Source of the DNA: Bretschneidera sinensis
Taxonomy: Eukaryota; Streptophyta; Magnoliopsida; Brassicales; Akaniaceae
DNA: 64,000 bases
Assembly: GCA_023935145.1 (NCBI GenBank)
Contig: CM043705.1
Span: 21,144,501-21,208,500 of the forward strand
Reading direction: 5' to 3'
Below are positions 54,196 to 64,000 of the stretch, in pieces. The stretch's first letter is position 1. Each line of letters begins with the position of its first letter. Under the pieces are notes generated by a model, which saw only the letters and a list, made by a program, of their open reading frames with translations, did not search any database and was not told the origin of the DNA. The position numbers and the translations under genes were made by a program.

Positions 54196-56073
54196 ATGCC
54201 CAGATATAGAGACTATTTGGGTAGATTTGCTTGTAGGCTTGTGCTAGAGTCAGGATTGAACTTTTTAAACCTTTTATTTGATAATCCATCTAGTCCTGAG
54301 GAAATGAGTGAACACAAAGATCAACCTACTAGGACTCTTCATGATTACCTCCACCCTATATGTACAACCACACCATCTTGCATCATGTTTTCAGCCAACA
54401 TTCCCCAATTAGACCTTAAAACAGGGATAACACAGTTACTCCCTACATTTTATGGCATGGAAAATGAGAACCCATATGTGCACATCAGAGAGTTTGAGGA
54501 AGTAGTTGCAACTTTCCATAGTCAAGGTGCAATTGCTGACATTGTGTGGCTTAAGTTCTTTCCTTTCGCTTTGAATGATAGAGCTAAGAGTTGGCTATAC
54601 TCACTGAGACCACGATCTATTGGATCGTGGACTGAGATGACTAGGGCATTCTTTAACAAATACTTCCCTTAGCACAAGACTAATGCATTGGAAAGACAAA
54701 TCTGCACCTTTGTACAAAAAGAAAATGAGACTTTGTATCAGTCTTGGGAGAAATTTAAAGAGCTGTTAAGTATGTGTCCACATCATGGGTATGAAAATTG
54801 GTGTTTAGTGAGCTACTTCTATGAGGGTCTTACCTATAGAGAACACCAATTCGTAGAGAGGATATGCAATGGGGAATTTATGCAAAAAGACCCCGATGAG
54901 GCTCTTGAATACCTCAATGAGCTTGCTGAGAAAGCTCATACATGGACTGAACCTAGTGCTACTGAAAGCACGAGTAGGTCACTACCTATAGGAAACCCTA
55001 GTGGTGGAGGGATATACCATCTTAGGGAAGAAGACAATCTGAAAGCTAAGGCCGAACTGCTCACTAGGGAGTTAGAAGCATTGAAAACTAAGGGCTCAAA
55101 GCAAACACATGCGGCCAATCATGCCGAGTCTTTAGAGCCGTGTTTTGTGTGTGGCGGGGTAGATCATCTCCTCTAAGAATGCCCCATATTTGCTGATATG
55201 AGAGGGCTGTATAAGGAACAATGTAATGCCTTAGGCATGTACAAGAAGCCTCTTGCACCTTTCTCTAGCACTTATAATCCGGGGTGGCGGAATCACCCCA
55301 ACTTCAGTTGGAAATCTGAAAGTCAGCAGCATGCACAGCTCCCTAGATCATCTGCTGCACCTTATCATGCACCTTCATCCTCTAGGAACTCCTTAGAAGA
55401 CACCTTACAGGCTTTTATAGAGGCACAAGGTAAGACAACCCAAAGGGTTGAGGCATTAATTACGCAGGTGGTTGAGGAGAATAAAGAAATTAGGAGTCAA
55501 GTGTCCAAGTTAATGGGCTCCTTAAGTGTGACTGAGCGAGGAAAGTTCCCTTCCCAAGCTCAGTCTGCACCTAGCGATCAACATGTGGCACAAGAAAATT
55601 TGAGAGATATAAATGCCATTGTGACCCGAAGTGGTAAGTCACTACACATCTCACCAATGACTGAATCCGAGGATGTGGAAAAGGATCACACTAGTAGTAG
55701 TACTGAGCTGTCCAAAGACCCTGAAGTGACCAAAAGTCCTGTTAAGATTCCATTTCCTCAAGCCTTAAAGTCAAATAAGAAAAATCTAGACTTAAATAAC
55801 GAAATCCTAGAGAACTTGAGGCAAGTGAAACTAAATCTTCCTCTGTTGCATGTGATTAAACAAGCTCCTACTTATGCAAAAGTTCTCAAAGATTTATGCA
55901 CAATTAAGAGGAAACACCATGTCAAGAAAACTGCATTCCTAACTGAGCAAGTTAGTACCTTAATTGAGGAAAGAATTCCCCCAAAATACGAGGATCCGGG
56001 CTGTCCTACCATTGCTTGTAGCATTGAAAATCATGAGGTTGGACAAGTCTTGCTAGATTTAGGAGCTGTGTAA
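54196..56073 (+). pseudogene. Athila-1 gag and the gag-protease linker
   Basis: From ATG 54196, the gag core (NIPQLDLKTGITQLLPTFYG, then HIREFEEVVATF and WLKFFPFALNDRAKSWLYSL) runs to a stop at 54670, where families of this type read on through KYFP. It continues with RQICTFVQKENETLYQSWEK and a CFVCGG..HL knuckle remnant, a second stop at about 55174, then YNPGWRNHPNFSW and a linker with KVPIPFPQ-like sequence (KIPFPQAL) leading to protease. Both stops can be explained by single C-to-T changes. In a living copy this protein forms the capsid. Confidence 0.88.
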
Positions 56074-59000
56074 ACCTGATGCCATTTTCCATTTATTTAC
56101 AGCTAGGTTTAGGAGAAATCAAACCAACCGGCGTGATGCTACAACTGGCTGACTGTTCAGTCAAAGTACCCCGAGGTGTGGTAGAGGATGTGTTGATTCA
56201 GATTGATAAATTTTACTATCCTGTTGATTTCTTAATCCTTGATACTACTTCTGTGGTTGATACTAACTCTAAAATTCCTTTGATTTTGGGTAGACCTTTC
56301 CTTGCTACTGCAAATGCTCTTATTAATTGCAGGAATGGACTCATGAAGCTATCTTTTGGAAATATGACCTTAGAAGTGAACATTTTCAATGTTGCAAAAC
56401 AGTCCGAAGATGAGGACGAAAACCACCAACTATATATGATCGAGTCACTCATCGATGAGGGAGTTTCCATGGCTCATGATTTTGATCCTTTTAAGGGTTT
56501 TCTTGTTAATTCTGAGATTGATTTATTTGATGATAAAACTGATATAATTGACATTTGTGCTGTTTTTCACAAATCTCAGGATTATGGCACTCGGGCATGG
56601 CATCCAAGGTTCGAGGAGTTTCCCGAAAGAAGCGGAAAACAAATCCTCTCAAGTTTGGAAGCACCTAAAGTCGAATTGAAGCCACTACCTAAGGGTTTAA
56701 AACATGTCTATCTCGGTCCGAGTGATACATTTCCTGTTATTATTTCTTCTGAATTATCAGAGACCCAATGTGAGAAATTAATTCAGACTTTAATTACACA
56801 TAAATCGGCCTTAGGATGGAGCATGGCTGATTTGAAGGGAATTAGTCTCCTGATCTGCTCCTATAAAATAAATTTGGATGAAGGAACCAGTCATCGTAGA
56901 GACCCTCAACGTAGACTTAACCCCACTATGAAAGAAGTAGTGAAAAATGAAGTGCTGAAACTGTTAGATGCGGGTATTATATATCCCATAGCTGATAGTA
57001 AATGGGTAAGTCCTACACAAATCGTTCCCAAAAAGTCCAGAGTCACTGTGGTAATGAATGACCTAGGAGAGTTAGTCCCTACCAAACTTATGACCGGGTG
57101 GCGTATGTGCATTGATTACAAAAAATTAAATGCTGCCACCCGAAAAGACCATTTCCCACTCCCTTTTATTGATCAAATTCTTGAGCGTGTAGCTGGTCAT
57201 CCTTTTTACTGTTTCTTAGATGGTTATTCTGGCTATTATCAAATAGAAATTGCATTAGAAAACCAGGATAAAACCACTTTTACTTGTCCCTTTGGCACTT
57301 ATACTTTTCGTATAATGCCATTTGGATTATGTAATGCCCCTGCCACTTTTCAACGTTGCATGATGAGTGTTTTTAGTGACATGGTTGAAAATTGCATGGA
57401 GGTTTTTATGGATGACCTGACTGTTTTTGGATCTTCATTTGATACATGCTTAATGAATTTGGAAAGAGTATTAATTCGATGTGAGGAAAAAAGAATTGGT
57501 TTTAAACTAGGAAAAATGTCATTTCATGGTCCCATCTGGTATTGTCTTAGGGTATATTATCTATTCTAAAGGAATAGAGGTTGATCAATCTAAGATTGAA
57601 TTAATCTCTAAATTGCCTACACCTAAGACAATAAAGGATGTGAGATCTTTCCTTGGTCATGCTGGCTTTTATAGGAGGTTCATACAAAATTTTTCCAACA
57701 TATCTAGACCATTATGTGCCCTCCTAATTAAAGATACCCCATTTGAGTGGACTCCAGCTTATCAAGAGGCCTTTAAAACACTGATTGACAAGCTTACTTC
57801 AGCACCTATAATGCAGTCACCTAATTGGAATTTACCGTTTGAAATCATGTGTGATGCTAGTGACTACGCTGTAGGTGATGTTCTTGGACAGTGAAGAGAG
57901 GGAAAACCTTTTGTAATTTACTATGCTAGTAAGATTTTGAATAGTGCTCAGATGAATTACTCCACAACTGAAAAAGAATTGCTAGCTATAGTATTTGCTT
58001 TAGATAAATTTCGTGCATACTTAATTGGTTCTCTTATCCTTATTTTTACAGATCATGCTGCTCTCAAAAACCTTCTTACAAAGAAGGATGCTAAGGCACG
58101 CTTAATACGATAGATCCTACTCCTACAAGAATTCGACATCACCATCAAAGACAAGAAAGGAGTAGAGAATGTAGTGGCTGACCATCTTTCAAGGCTCACA
58201 TTTGAAGACACATTTGATGACATGCCGATCAAAGATGACTTTCCCGATGAGTATTTACTTTCTGTTACTTCCTTACCATGGTTTGCTCACATTATGAATT
58301 GTTTGGTTACAGGTGAGATACCAGTAGATTGGAGCGCTCAAGACAAGAAGAAATTTTTATATGAGGTACGTAATTTTTATTGGAATGACTCTTATCTTTT
58401 CAAGTACTGCCCGGACCAAATTCTAAGGCGTTGTATCCCTAATGAAGAGATTGCATGTGTCTTAGAATTTTGTCATTCCCTAGCTTATGGAGGCCACTTT
58501 TCAATGAAAAAACCCGCTGCAAAAATTTTGTAGTGTGGATTTTATTGGCCTACCTTGTTTAAGGATGCAAACACCTATTGTCACTCATGTGAAAGGTGTC
58601 AAAAGTTAGGAGCTGTGTCTCGTCGAAATATGATGCCCTTAAACCCCATTTTAGTAATTGCAATCTTTGATTGTTGGGGCATCGATTTTATGGGACCCTT
58701 TCCTCCTTCCTTTGGATACCTATATATCATTGTCGCAATAGATTATGTATCTAAGTGGGTAGAGGCAGCAGCTTGCCGAAGCAATGATAATAGAATGGTA
58801 ATTAAATTTCTTAAAGAAAATGTGTTATCTCGATTTGGTACACCACGTGCTATAATTAGTGATCAAGGTACACATTTTTGTAACCGTTCTTTTGAAGCTT
58901 TGATGCGAAAATATTGGGTGTTACATAAAATTTCTACCGCTTATCATCCTCAGACTAGTGGGCAAGTAGAGCTCGCTAATAAAGAGATTAAACAAATTTT

Positions 59001-59573
59001 AGAAAAAAAACGATTAACCCGGATCGCAAGGATTGGTCCCTGAGACTAGTTGATGCACTTTGGGCTTACCGTACAGCTTTTAAAACTCCCTTAGGTATGT
59101 CACCTTATCGGATTGTTTTTGGAAAGCCTTGCCACTTACCTATAGAGCTCGAGCATCGAGCGTATTGGGCAATTAAATCTTTTAATTTTGACATAGGAGA
59201 AGCCGGTAAGCTTCGAAAATATCAGTTGACCGAGTTAGAGGAGTTAAGGAATGATGTTTATGAGAACTCTAGAATCTATAAGGCTAAGATGAAAGTATTC
59301 CATGATAAAAATATTTTGAGGAAAACTTTTAAACCTAATGATCGGGTGTTCTTTTACGACTCTAGACTCCATAAGCATCCTGGAAAACTTCGGTCGAGGT
59401 GGACTGGCCCTTTTATGGTGAAAAATGTTTTTAAAAATGGGGCGGTAGAAATTGGGGATACTAGAGATGGTCGGGTCTTCAAAGTCAATGGTCAACGCCT
59501 TAAGATCTTAATGGATAGACAAGATCCGAAAATGGAAGACATTCCACTTATGGATCCTGTCTACTTACCTTGA
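56030..59573 (+). pseudogene. Athila-1 pol: protease, reverse transcriptase, RNase H, integrase
   Basis: The protease region has VLLDLGA, broken by a frame change near 56070, and ILGRPFLATANALI. Reverse transcriptase includes WRMCIDYKKLNAATRKDHFP, GYSGYYQIEI and VFMDDLTVFGSS (57405-57435), with a frame change near 57530. RNase H has MCDASDYAVG, TTEKELLAIVFAL and FTDHAALKNLL, with stops at about 57892 and 58112. Integrase has the HHCC finger HSLAYGGH...CHSCERC, and catalytic positions in GIDFMGPFP, ISDQGTHFCN and [10 protein letters not shown], with stops at about 58531 and 59041. Its C-terminal part (59097-59573) has [17 protein letters not shown], diagnostic of Athila. Motifs survive but no polyprotein can be made. 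Confidence 0.92.
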
Positions 59574-61227
59574 CCACACAACAGAGGTACATTTTTTTTT
59601 CTTTTATTTGTTTTTGTGTTGTTTATTTGTTTCTTTTTTTTTATTATTTATATTTTACTTTTAATTTTTAGTATGCTAACACACGATGGAAGTCTTAATG
59701 GTACACCACAGATGCTTTCTTTTTGTTTGTTCTATGTTGTAGATCAGACTTTCAACCAGAAGGTTAGCATGCAGTTCATATAGAGGTGCACAAGTTTCAG
59801 CTGCCGTGTATTTTTGCTTACAAAGGAAGTTTCCTTTACCTTTTTCTTTAACATTGAGGACAATGTGATTTTTTAGTTGGGGGTGGAGGAAATATATTCT
59901 TTTTCTTTCATTGAACTGCCTGGTGTCATCTTTGTTTTTGTTTAGCATGCTTTGTGTTAGCCTTAGAGTCAATTTACATGTCAATGATATAAACTTAATT
60001 GAGATAGCAGATAGCATTTAGAAGGAGTTAAATTTTGTTTCGGTTTGAAATTAATTTAAATATCAATCTTCATTTGGTTTGAGACTCTAGTTTGTGGTAA
60101 GATTGTATGATTAGTCTATAACATCTAGAGAAATTTTATGTGTGATTATTTTGTGAATATTTTTGCGATCTCGACAAGCTCTAGAACTTACTTGATAACC
60201 ACTTGAGGTGAATTCCTAGAATGCACACTACTTAGGATATGATATAGGCCATTTTTTAACCGTTTGAGCCTTCTAAACTTACCATTGTTATATTTATCAC
60301 TAGTCACCCATTTGAGCATTTTTCTTGAAAAGAAAAATTGAGCCTTATTCTTTCGATAAACTATTTACTTATCTTTATGAGCCTAAAAATATTTTATCCT
60401 TACCTTTCTTTTAAAAGAACTTAGTTGTATATATTTGTTGAGAAGCACTCAAGAGGAGTAAGGATGAAAGTATGAAAAAAAAATTACTACCATAGCCCAA
60501 ATACATTAAAGAAGATAAGTTGGGGGTTGTGGAAAAGAAAAGAAAAAAAATGAAAAAGAAGGTGAATGGTTATGTGCCAAAAAAAAAAGAATTACGGCAA
60601 AGAAAGAAGAAAGAAAGAAAAGAAAAAAAATGGTGATTTGTTGAAAGAAATGCTCAAAAAATGGTTGAAAGAGTTGGGTATTGAAGTAAGGTTATCCAAT
60701 GCTTAAAGAGTTATGTTCAAAACTAAGAGATTAAGTTCTTCTACTTGTTGAATCCTTCCCGTTCTTTCTTAACCTTTACCTTAGCCTAACATTACAAGCT
60801 TATTAAAGACCTTTTGATCCAATGTAGTGTGATTTTTCTACAATAGTGGAGAGTGATTTGAAAAGTGAGCCTATGGAGCTTGTTTTTGTGATTGATGTCA
60901 GGCAATTTATTATGTTTTTAGAGGCTAAGACTTGTATTCACGAAACTTATGCATAAAATCATCCGGGTGTTTGGATTAATGGATTGTGGTAAGATGGATG
61001 TTAAGAGTCAATAACGATTTTAAGATTGATGTTTGGATTACTTTTGGATTTGGGTAAAATTTAATGATTCTTTGTGCTGTGTGTTATGTGCAATTTTTGA
61101 GACAAAATGTGAATTACTCTTGGTTAACCTTAATATTGTTTTTCATTTACTTTGACTCCAACCGTAGAATTCATCTCTTGTTTTCGCTTGAATTGCTAGG
61201 GACTAGCAATAAGCTAGTTGAGGGTTG
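59574..61227 (+). other. Athila-1 3' non-coding interior
   Basis: Contains ATTGAGGACAATGTG followed by TTAGTTGGGGGTGGAGG (about 59853-59888), a signature also seen behind pol in plant Athila/Tat elements, and A-rich and purine-rich runs near 60475-60660. No env-like open frame was found. Confidence 0.75.
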
Positions 61228-62729
61228 TGATGAGAGTCATAAAATGCATCTTAACAGTACTTAATTGTTATCATTTTAGGGTTTATCTAGGTTTTAATTG
61301 CACTTTTATATGTTAACAACTCTAAAGTATCATTCTTGGATCATTGATCTATTTCGGTGCATTTTCGAGTACTTTAAGCTCAAAAGAGGAGGAAAAGTTA
61401 TCATTGCTTGAAGCACAAAGACTCGAGGCATACTGGAGTGAAGGAATGCTTCTGAAAGGACAAGATTGAGGGCTTAAAAGAGCAACAGTGGCTGCCCGCA
61501 CTGGAAAGGAGTTTCACTAAATTGCCCGAATTGCCCGTACTGATCAATCATCTTTGAAAATTAAACTGTATTGATACAAGAAGAACCAGGAGATGAACCA
61601 TATATGCTTAGAAAGATCCGAAAGTCTATTTTCTGGAAAATTTTACAATTCGTCAAAAGGATTTTCTAGAGAAAGTTATGGCAGTTTAAGTAGACAAAGG
61701 TCAGGCTGTGCGGGATTTCAGCGTGATTTTGGGCTTAAATCCCACATCCCACATTGGTTGGAAAACAAATTTCTATATCCCAAATCCCACATTGGATAGA
61801 AAACACACAGCATTCTGGGAGTTGCCCTATAAAAACCCCCATCCACTTCAGCTTTAGGCATCAATCGAAGCTCATCTGAAATCATCAGAAAGTGAATCCA
61901 AAGGGCTTTTAGGAGCAATCCAGAGAGCCTTTAGGACGAATCCGAAGTATAATTTTAGAGGGCAAGCTGAGGAATCGTTGAAGCTTTCACTACCAAGGAG
62001 GAGATGATCGTTGAGAGGCCGGAGGCAACTCAAGGAAGCATGAGCTCCATGGCCGGCTAGTCTCCAAGCAAGGCAAAGGGATGAATCCCTAGGTATAGTT
62101 ATTCTTATCTTTCTTTATTTGATTCGGTTGTAGTAGAATTATTTTCATTAAACATTGTTATGTTTTATTCTTAATTTAATTAGTAGATTTATTATTACTC
62201 CTGTGATTGCATGCTTATTTTCCATATAAGTTCAGTCATGCTTTTCTTATGTGTACCTGTTTGGGTGTGATTGAGTCTGGTAGATCTCTTTTATAGATTT
62301 GTCCATTGCTGCGGTATTGTCGTTTAGATATATCGTCGTCTCTTGATAATTTATAAGTTAGGTCATGTGTGTTTGAAAGTAAAGAAGATTTTATAACAAT
62401 TACATTAGGATTTATAAATGCGCTTTAATCAAATATTTTTTGATTGCCTGTTTGGGATGTTAAACTTGCAATCGAGATAAAAACAACTGAATCAAGTTAG
62501 GACTAGGGCAACGAACCTAGGGAGGATTTTCGAAACCTTGTCGTTTCTTTATTATATTATTCAATCATTCACACAATTTTCATAAAATCAACAATTCAAA
62601 AATCTTTTGTTTAACTTTTATCGTTCGTTTAAGGTTCACATATTTTCTTTTGTAATTAACTTGTTTCCCTGTGGAATCGACACCCCAAAGCTGTACTACA
62701 ATAACCGTGTTATACTTTGGACGTAATCA
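61228..62729 (+). repeat. Athila-1 3' LTR
   Basis: 1,502 bp, homologous to 52522-54002. Scattered differences between the two copies show the insertion is not recent. Confidence 0.95.
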
Positions 62730-64000
62730 TCTCCACTAACATGGATCCAATGTGGTAGTATAGCAAGAAAATAACATTCAACAAGGTGATCAAATAATGT
62801 GTTTTTTTCATTGTCAAGCATCAACATGACTCTCCGTACAACATGCCTATTAATAGGCCAGAGAAGTCATCAACAACACGGTATGTCTCAAAATACCTCG
62901 AGGTTTTGACAAGGTGTCAACCACAAGACATATCCAACCAAACTTAAAACTGAAACCATGTTTTAAGTTTCCACAACATGACTCTCCATACAACATGCCT
63001 AGTAATAGGCTAGAGAAGTCATCAACAATATGATAGGTCTCCAAATATCTCGAGATTTCAACAGGATGTCAACCACGAGACATACCCAACCAAACTCAAA
63101 ACTGACACTAAGTTTTAAGTTTCTACAACATGACATGTCTTATGTTCAAATGCATTCATACATATAAGATAATACAATATGAATGAAAATATATATGATG
63201 ATCATCAATAAATATCATAATATCCAACTATCATACTCAAAACATATTAGGTTACAAAATTATATAAATCGAATAGCCAAAATATTAAAACATAAATAAC
63301 TCCCACTAACCCAGTATATCAAATGACTTTAAAAAACCCATACTGTCAACATGTTTCTTAAAAAAAAAGGGTTTCAAACCTTTGGTTAAGGAATCAACAA
63401 CCATGTTCTCCATTTTGAATGTACTCAACAACTACATTGGCATAAAGCACAGTTTTAATGGATTCTCTTTCAAGATCATTCTTAGGATGTTGACTCAAAC
63501 TCAATTTATTCCTTTTCATTATGTAAGCACTCTAAGAAAGACCAAACATACCATGAAATCTATCCCTACGAATCTCAACATCAAGAACAAATGACGTTTC
63601 ACCAAGATCTTTCATATCAAACATATTGGACAACAATTATTTTGTATCATGTAATAACCCAATATCATTACTAGGAAACAAAATATCATCCACATAAAGA
63701 ACTAAGTAAACAAATTTACTCCCACTCACCTTTTGGTATATGCATTGATCTATCTTATTCTCCTCAAAACCAATAGAAGTCACTACATCAGTATGCATTA
63801 ATTCTAGAAGATCAGAACTATGAGTTGATCCCTTATTCTTGGTTATTGTTCATAGAAAGGGAGCCTGATTCAAGAAAAGAATGCAACATAGTAGTAAAAG
63901 GGCAATAACCAACATATTCCAAAATAGAGAATCTAAGAGTATAGTTATAAACTTCTCTTTGGGCAAAGAATACAACAAACACTTAGAAACTCTACACATG
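62730..64000 (-). pseudogene. Copia-3 pol remnant
   Basis: The minus strand reads NKIDQCIYQKVSGSKFVYLV, then LYVDDILF (about 63690), MFDMKDLGETSFVLDVEIRR and FHGMFGLS, a Copia reverse transcriptase. An RNase H end piece, MVVDSLTKGLKPFF..KHVDSMG, follows near 63400-63340. Between them a large part of RNase H is gone. Downstream (62823-63130) a segment of about 154 bp is tandemly duplicated. Stops and frame changes are frequent. Confidence 0.8.
62823..63130 (-). repeat. Tandem duplication of about 154 bp in Copia-3
   Basis: Two copies with CATGACTCTCC, ACAACATGCCTA, AGAGAAGTCATCAACAA and CATGTTTTAAG- or TAAGTTTTAAG-type ends follow each other with about 15 per cent visible differences or less. 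Confidence 0.8.

Larger units (their letters stand above)
52522..62729 (+). mobile_element. Athila-1: Athila-type Gypsy element, full structure, inactive
   Basis: LTRs at 52522-54002 and 61228-62729 both run from TGATGAGAGTCATAAAATG to CGTAATCA. The primer site TGGCATCGTTGCCGGGGA (54008) is a changed form of the aspartate-tRNA type. Gag-pol occupies 54196-59573. No env-like frame follows. A polypurine-like TTAGTTGGGGGTGGAGG is near 59873 and TTGAGGGTTG directly precedes the 3' LTR. The flanks GCTCT and TCTCC are not a clean target duplication. It sits in Copia-3. Confidence 0.92.
51702..64000 (-). mobile_element. Copia-3: decayed minus-strand Copia, split by Athila-1
   Basis: An LTR (51780-52276) with flanking signals and a pol remnant (62730-64000) share one orientation and are separated by the Athila-1 insertion at 52522-62729. 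The remainder lies beyond the window end. Confidence 0.7.

Noticed and set aside
59574..61227. Possible env-like gene of Athila-1
   Set aside because: Only short chance frames without signal peptide or membrane segment. The stretch has the usual non-coding signatures.
52517..62734. A 5-bp target duplication for Athila-1
   Set aside because: GCTCT before and TCTCC after the element do not match. A shared TCT is not enough.

Overview
The window is nuclear DNA of a flowering plant, probably a repeat-rich eudicot. The evidence is one intron-containing plant transcription factor gene of the WIP zinc-finger family, AT-rich intergenic DNA, and several plant lineages of transposable elements nested in one another: CACTA transposons, SIRE-like and Tork-like Copia, Athila-like Gypsy, a Reina-like chromovirus and an L1-type LINE. 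There are no bacterial genes, operons, CRISPR arrays or recognisable tRNA or rRNA genes. All assignments rest on motifs read by eye.

Bases 1-12,798 are one CACTA element (CACTA-1) on the minus strand. Its transposase is cut by two insertions. The end of an Athila-type LTR lies at 1-48. A SIRE-like Copia element lies at 3,122-10,448, and its gag is itself cut by a solo Athila-type LTR at 3,927-5,379 with a perfect 5-bp target duplication. Between the transposase and the terminus at 12,798, CACTA-1 carries a 230-bp foldback and a piece of a UDP-glucose 4-epimerase gene, which looks like gene capture.

Bases 12,799-17,933 are AT-rich DNA with MITE-like and TIR-bounded candidates. Bases 17,934-28,345 are a decayed Copia element (Copia-2, + strand). 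Its gag is interrupted by a complete short Athila-like element on the minus strand (18,889-24,546, target duplication AACAC). That element has one long open frame joining the gag end to the start of reverse transcriptase, so it looks non-autonomous.

Bases 28,346-38,863 hold small MITE-like repeats, a decayed LINE (minus strand) split by a SIRE-like LTR, and a compact Reina-type chromovirus (34,640-37,751, target duplication TATTC) that has lost its reverse transcriptase. Bases 38,864-46,756 are a second CACTA element (+ strand) with both classic genes, a nearly 600-bp GAA/GAG tract and 160-bp intronic tandem repeats. It abuts a LINE ORF1 remnant.

Bases 47,166-51,606 are the only host-gene territory. 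A two-exon WIP-type C2H2 zinc-finger gene (minus strand, 308 aa) ends in a run of 30 aspartates encoded by a trinucleotide microsatellite. From 51,607 to the end there is a decayed minus-strand Copia (Copia-3), split by a 10.2-kb Athila element (52,522-62,729) with two LTRs and a full but stop-interrupted gag-pol.
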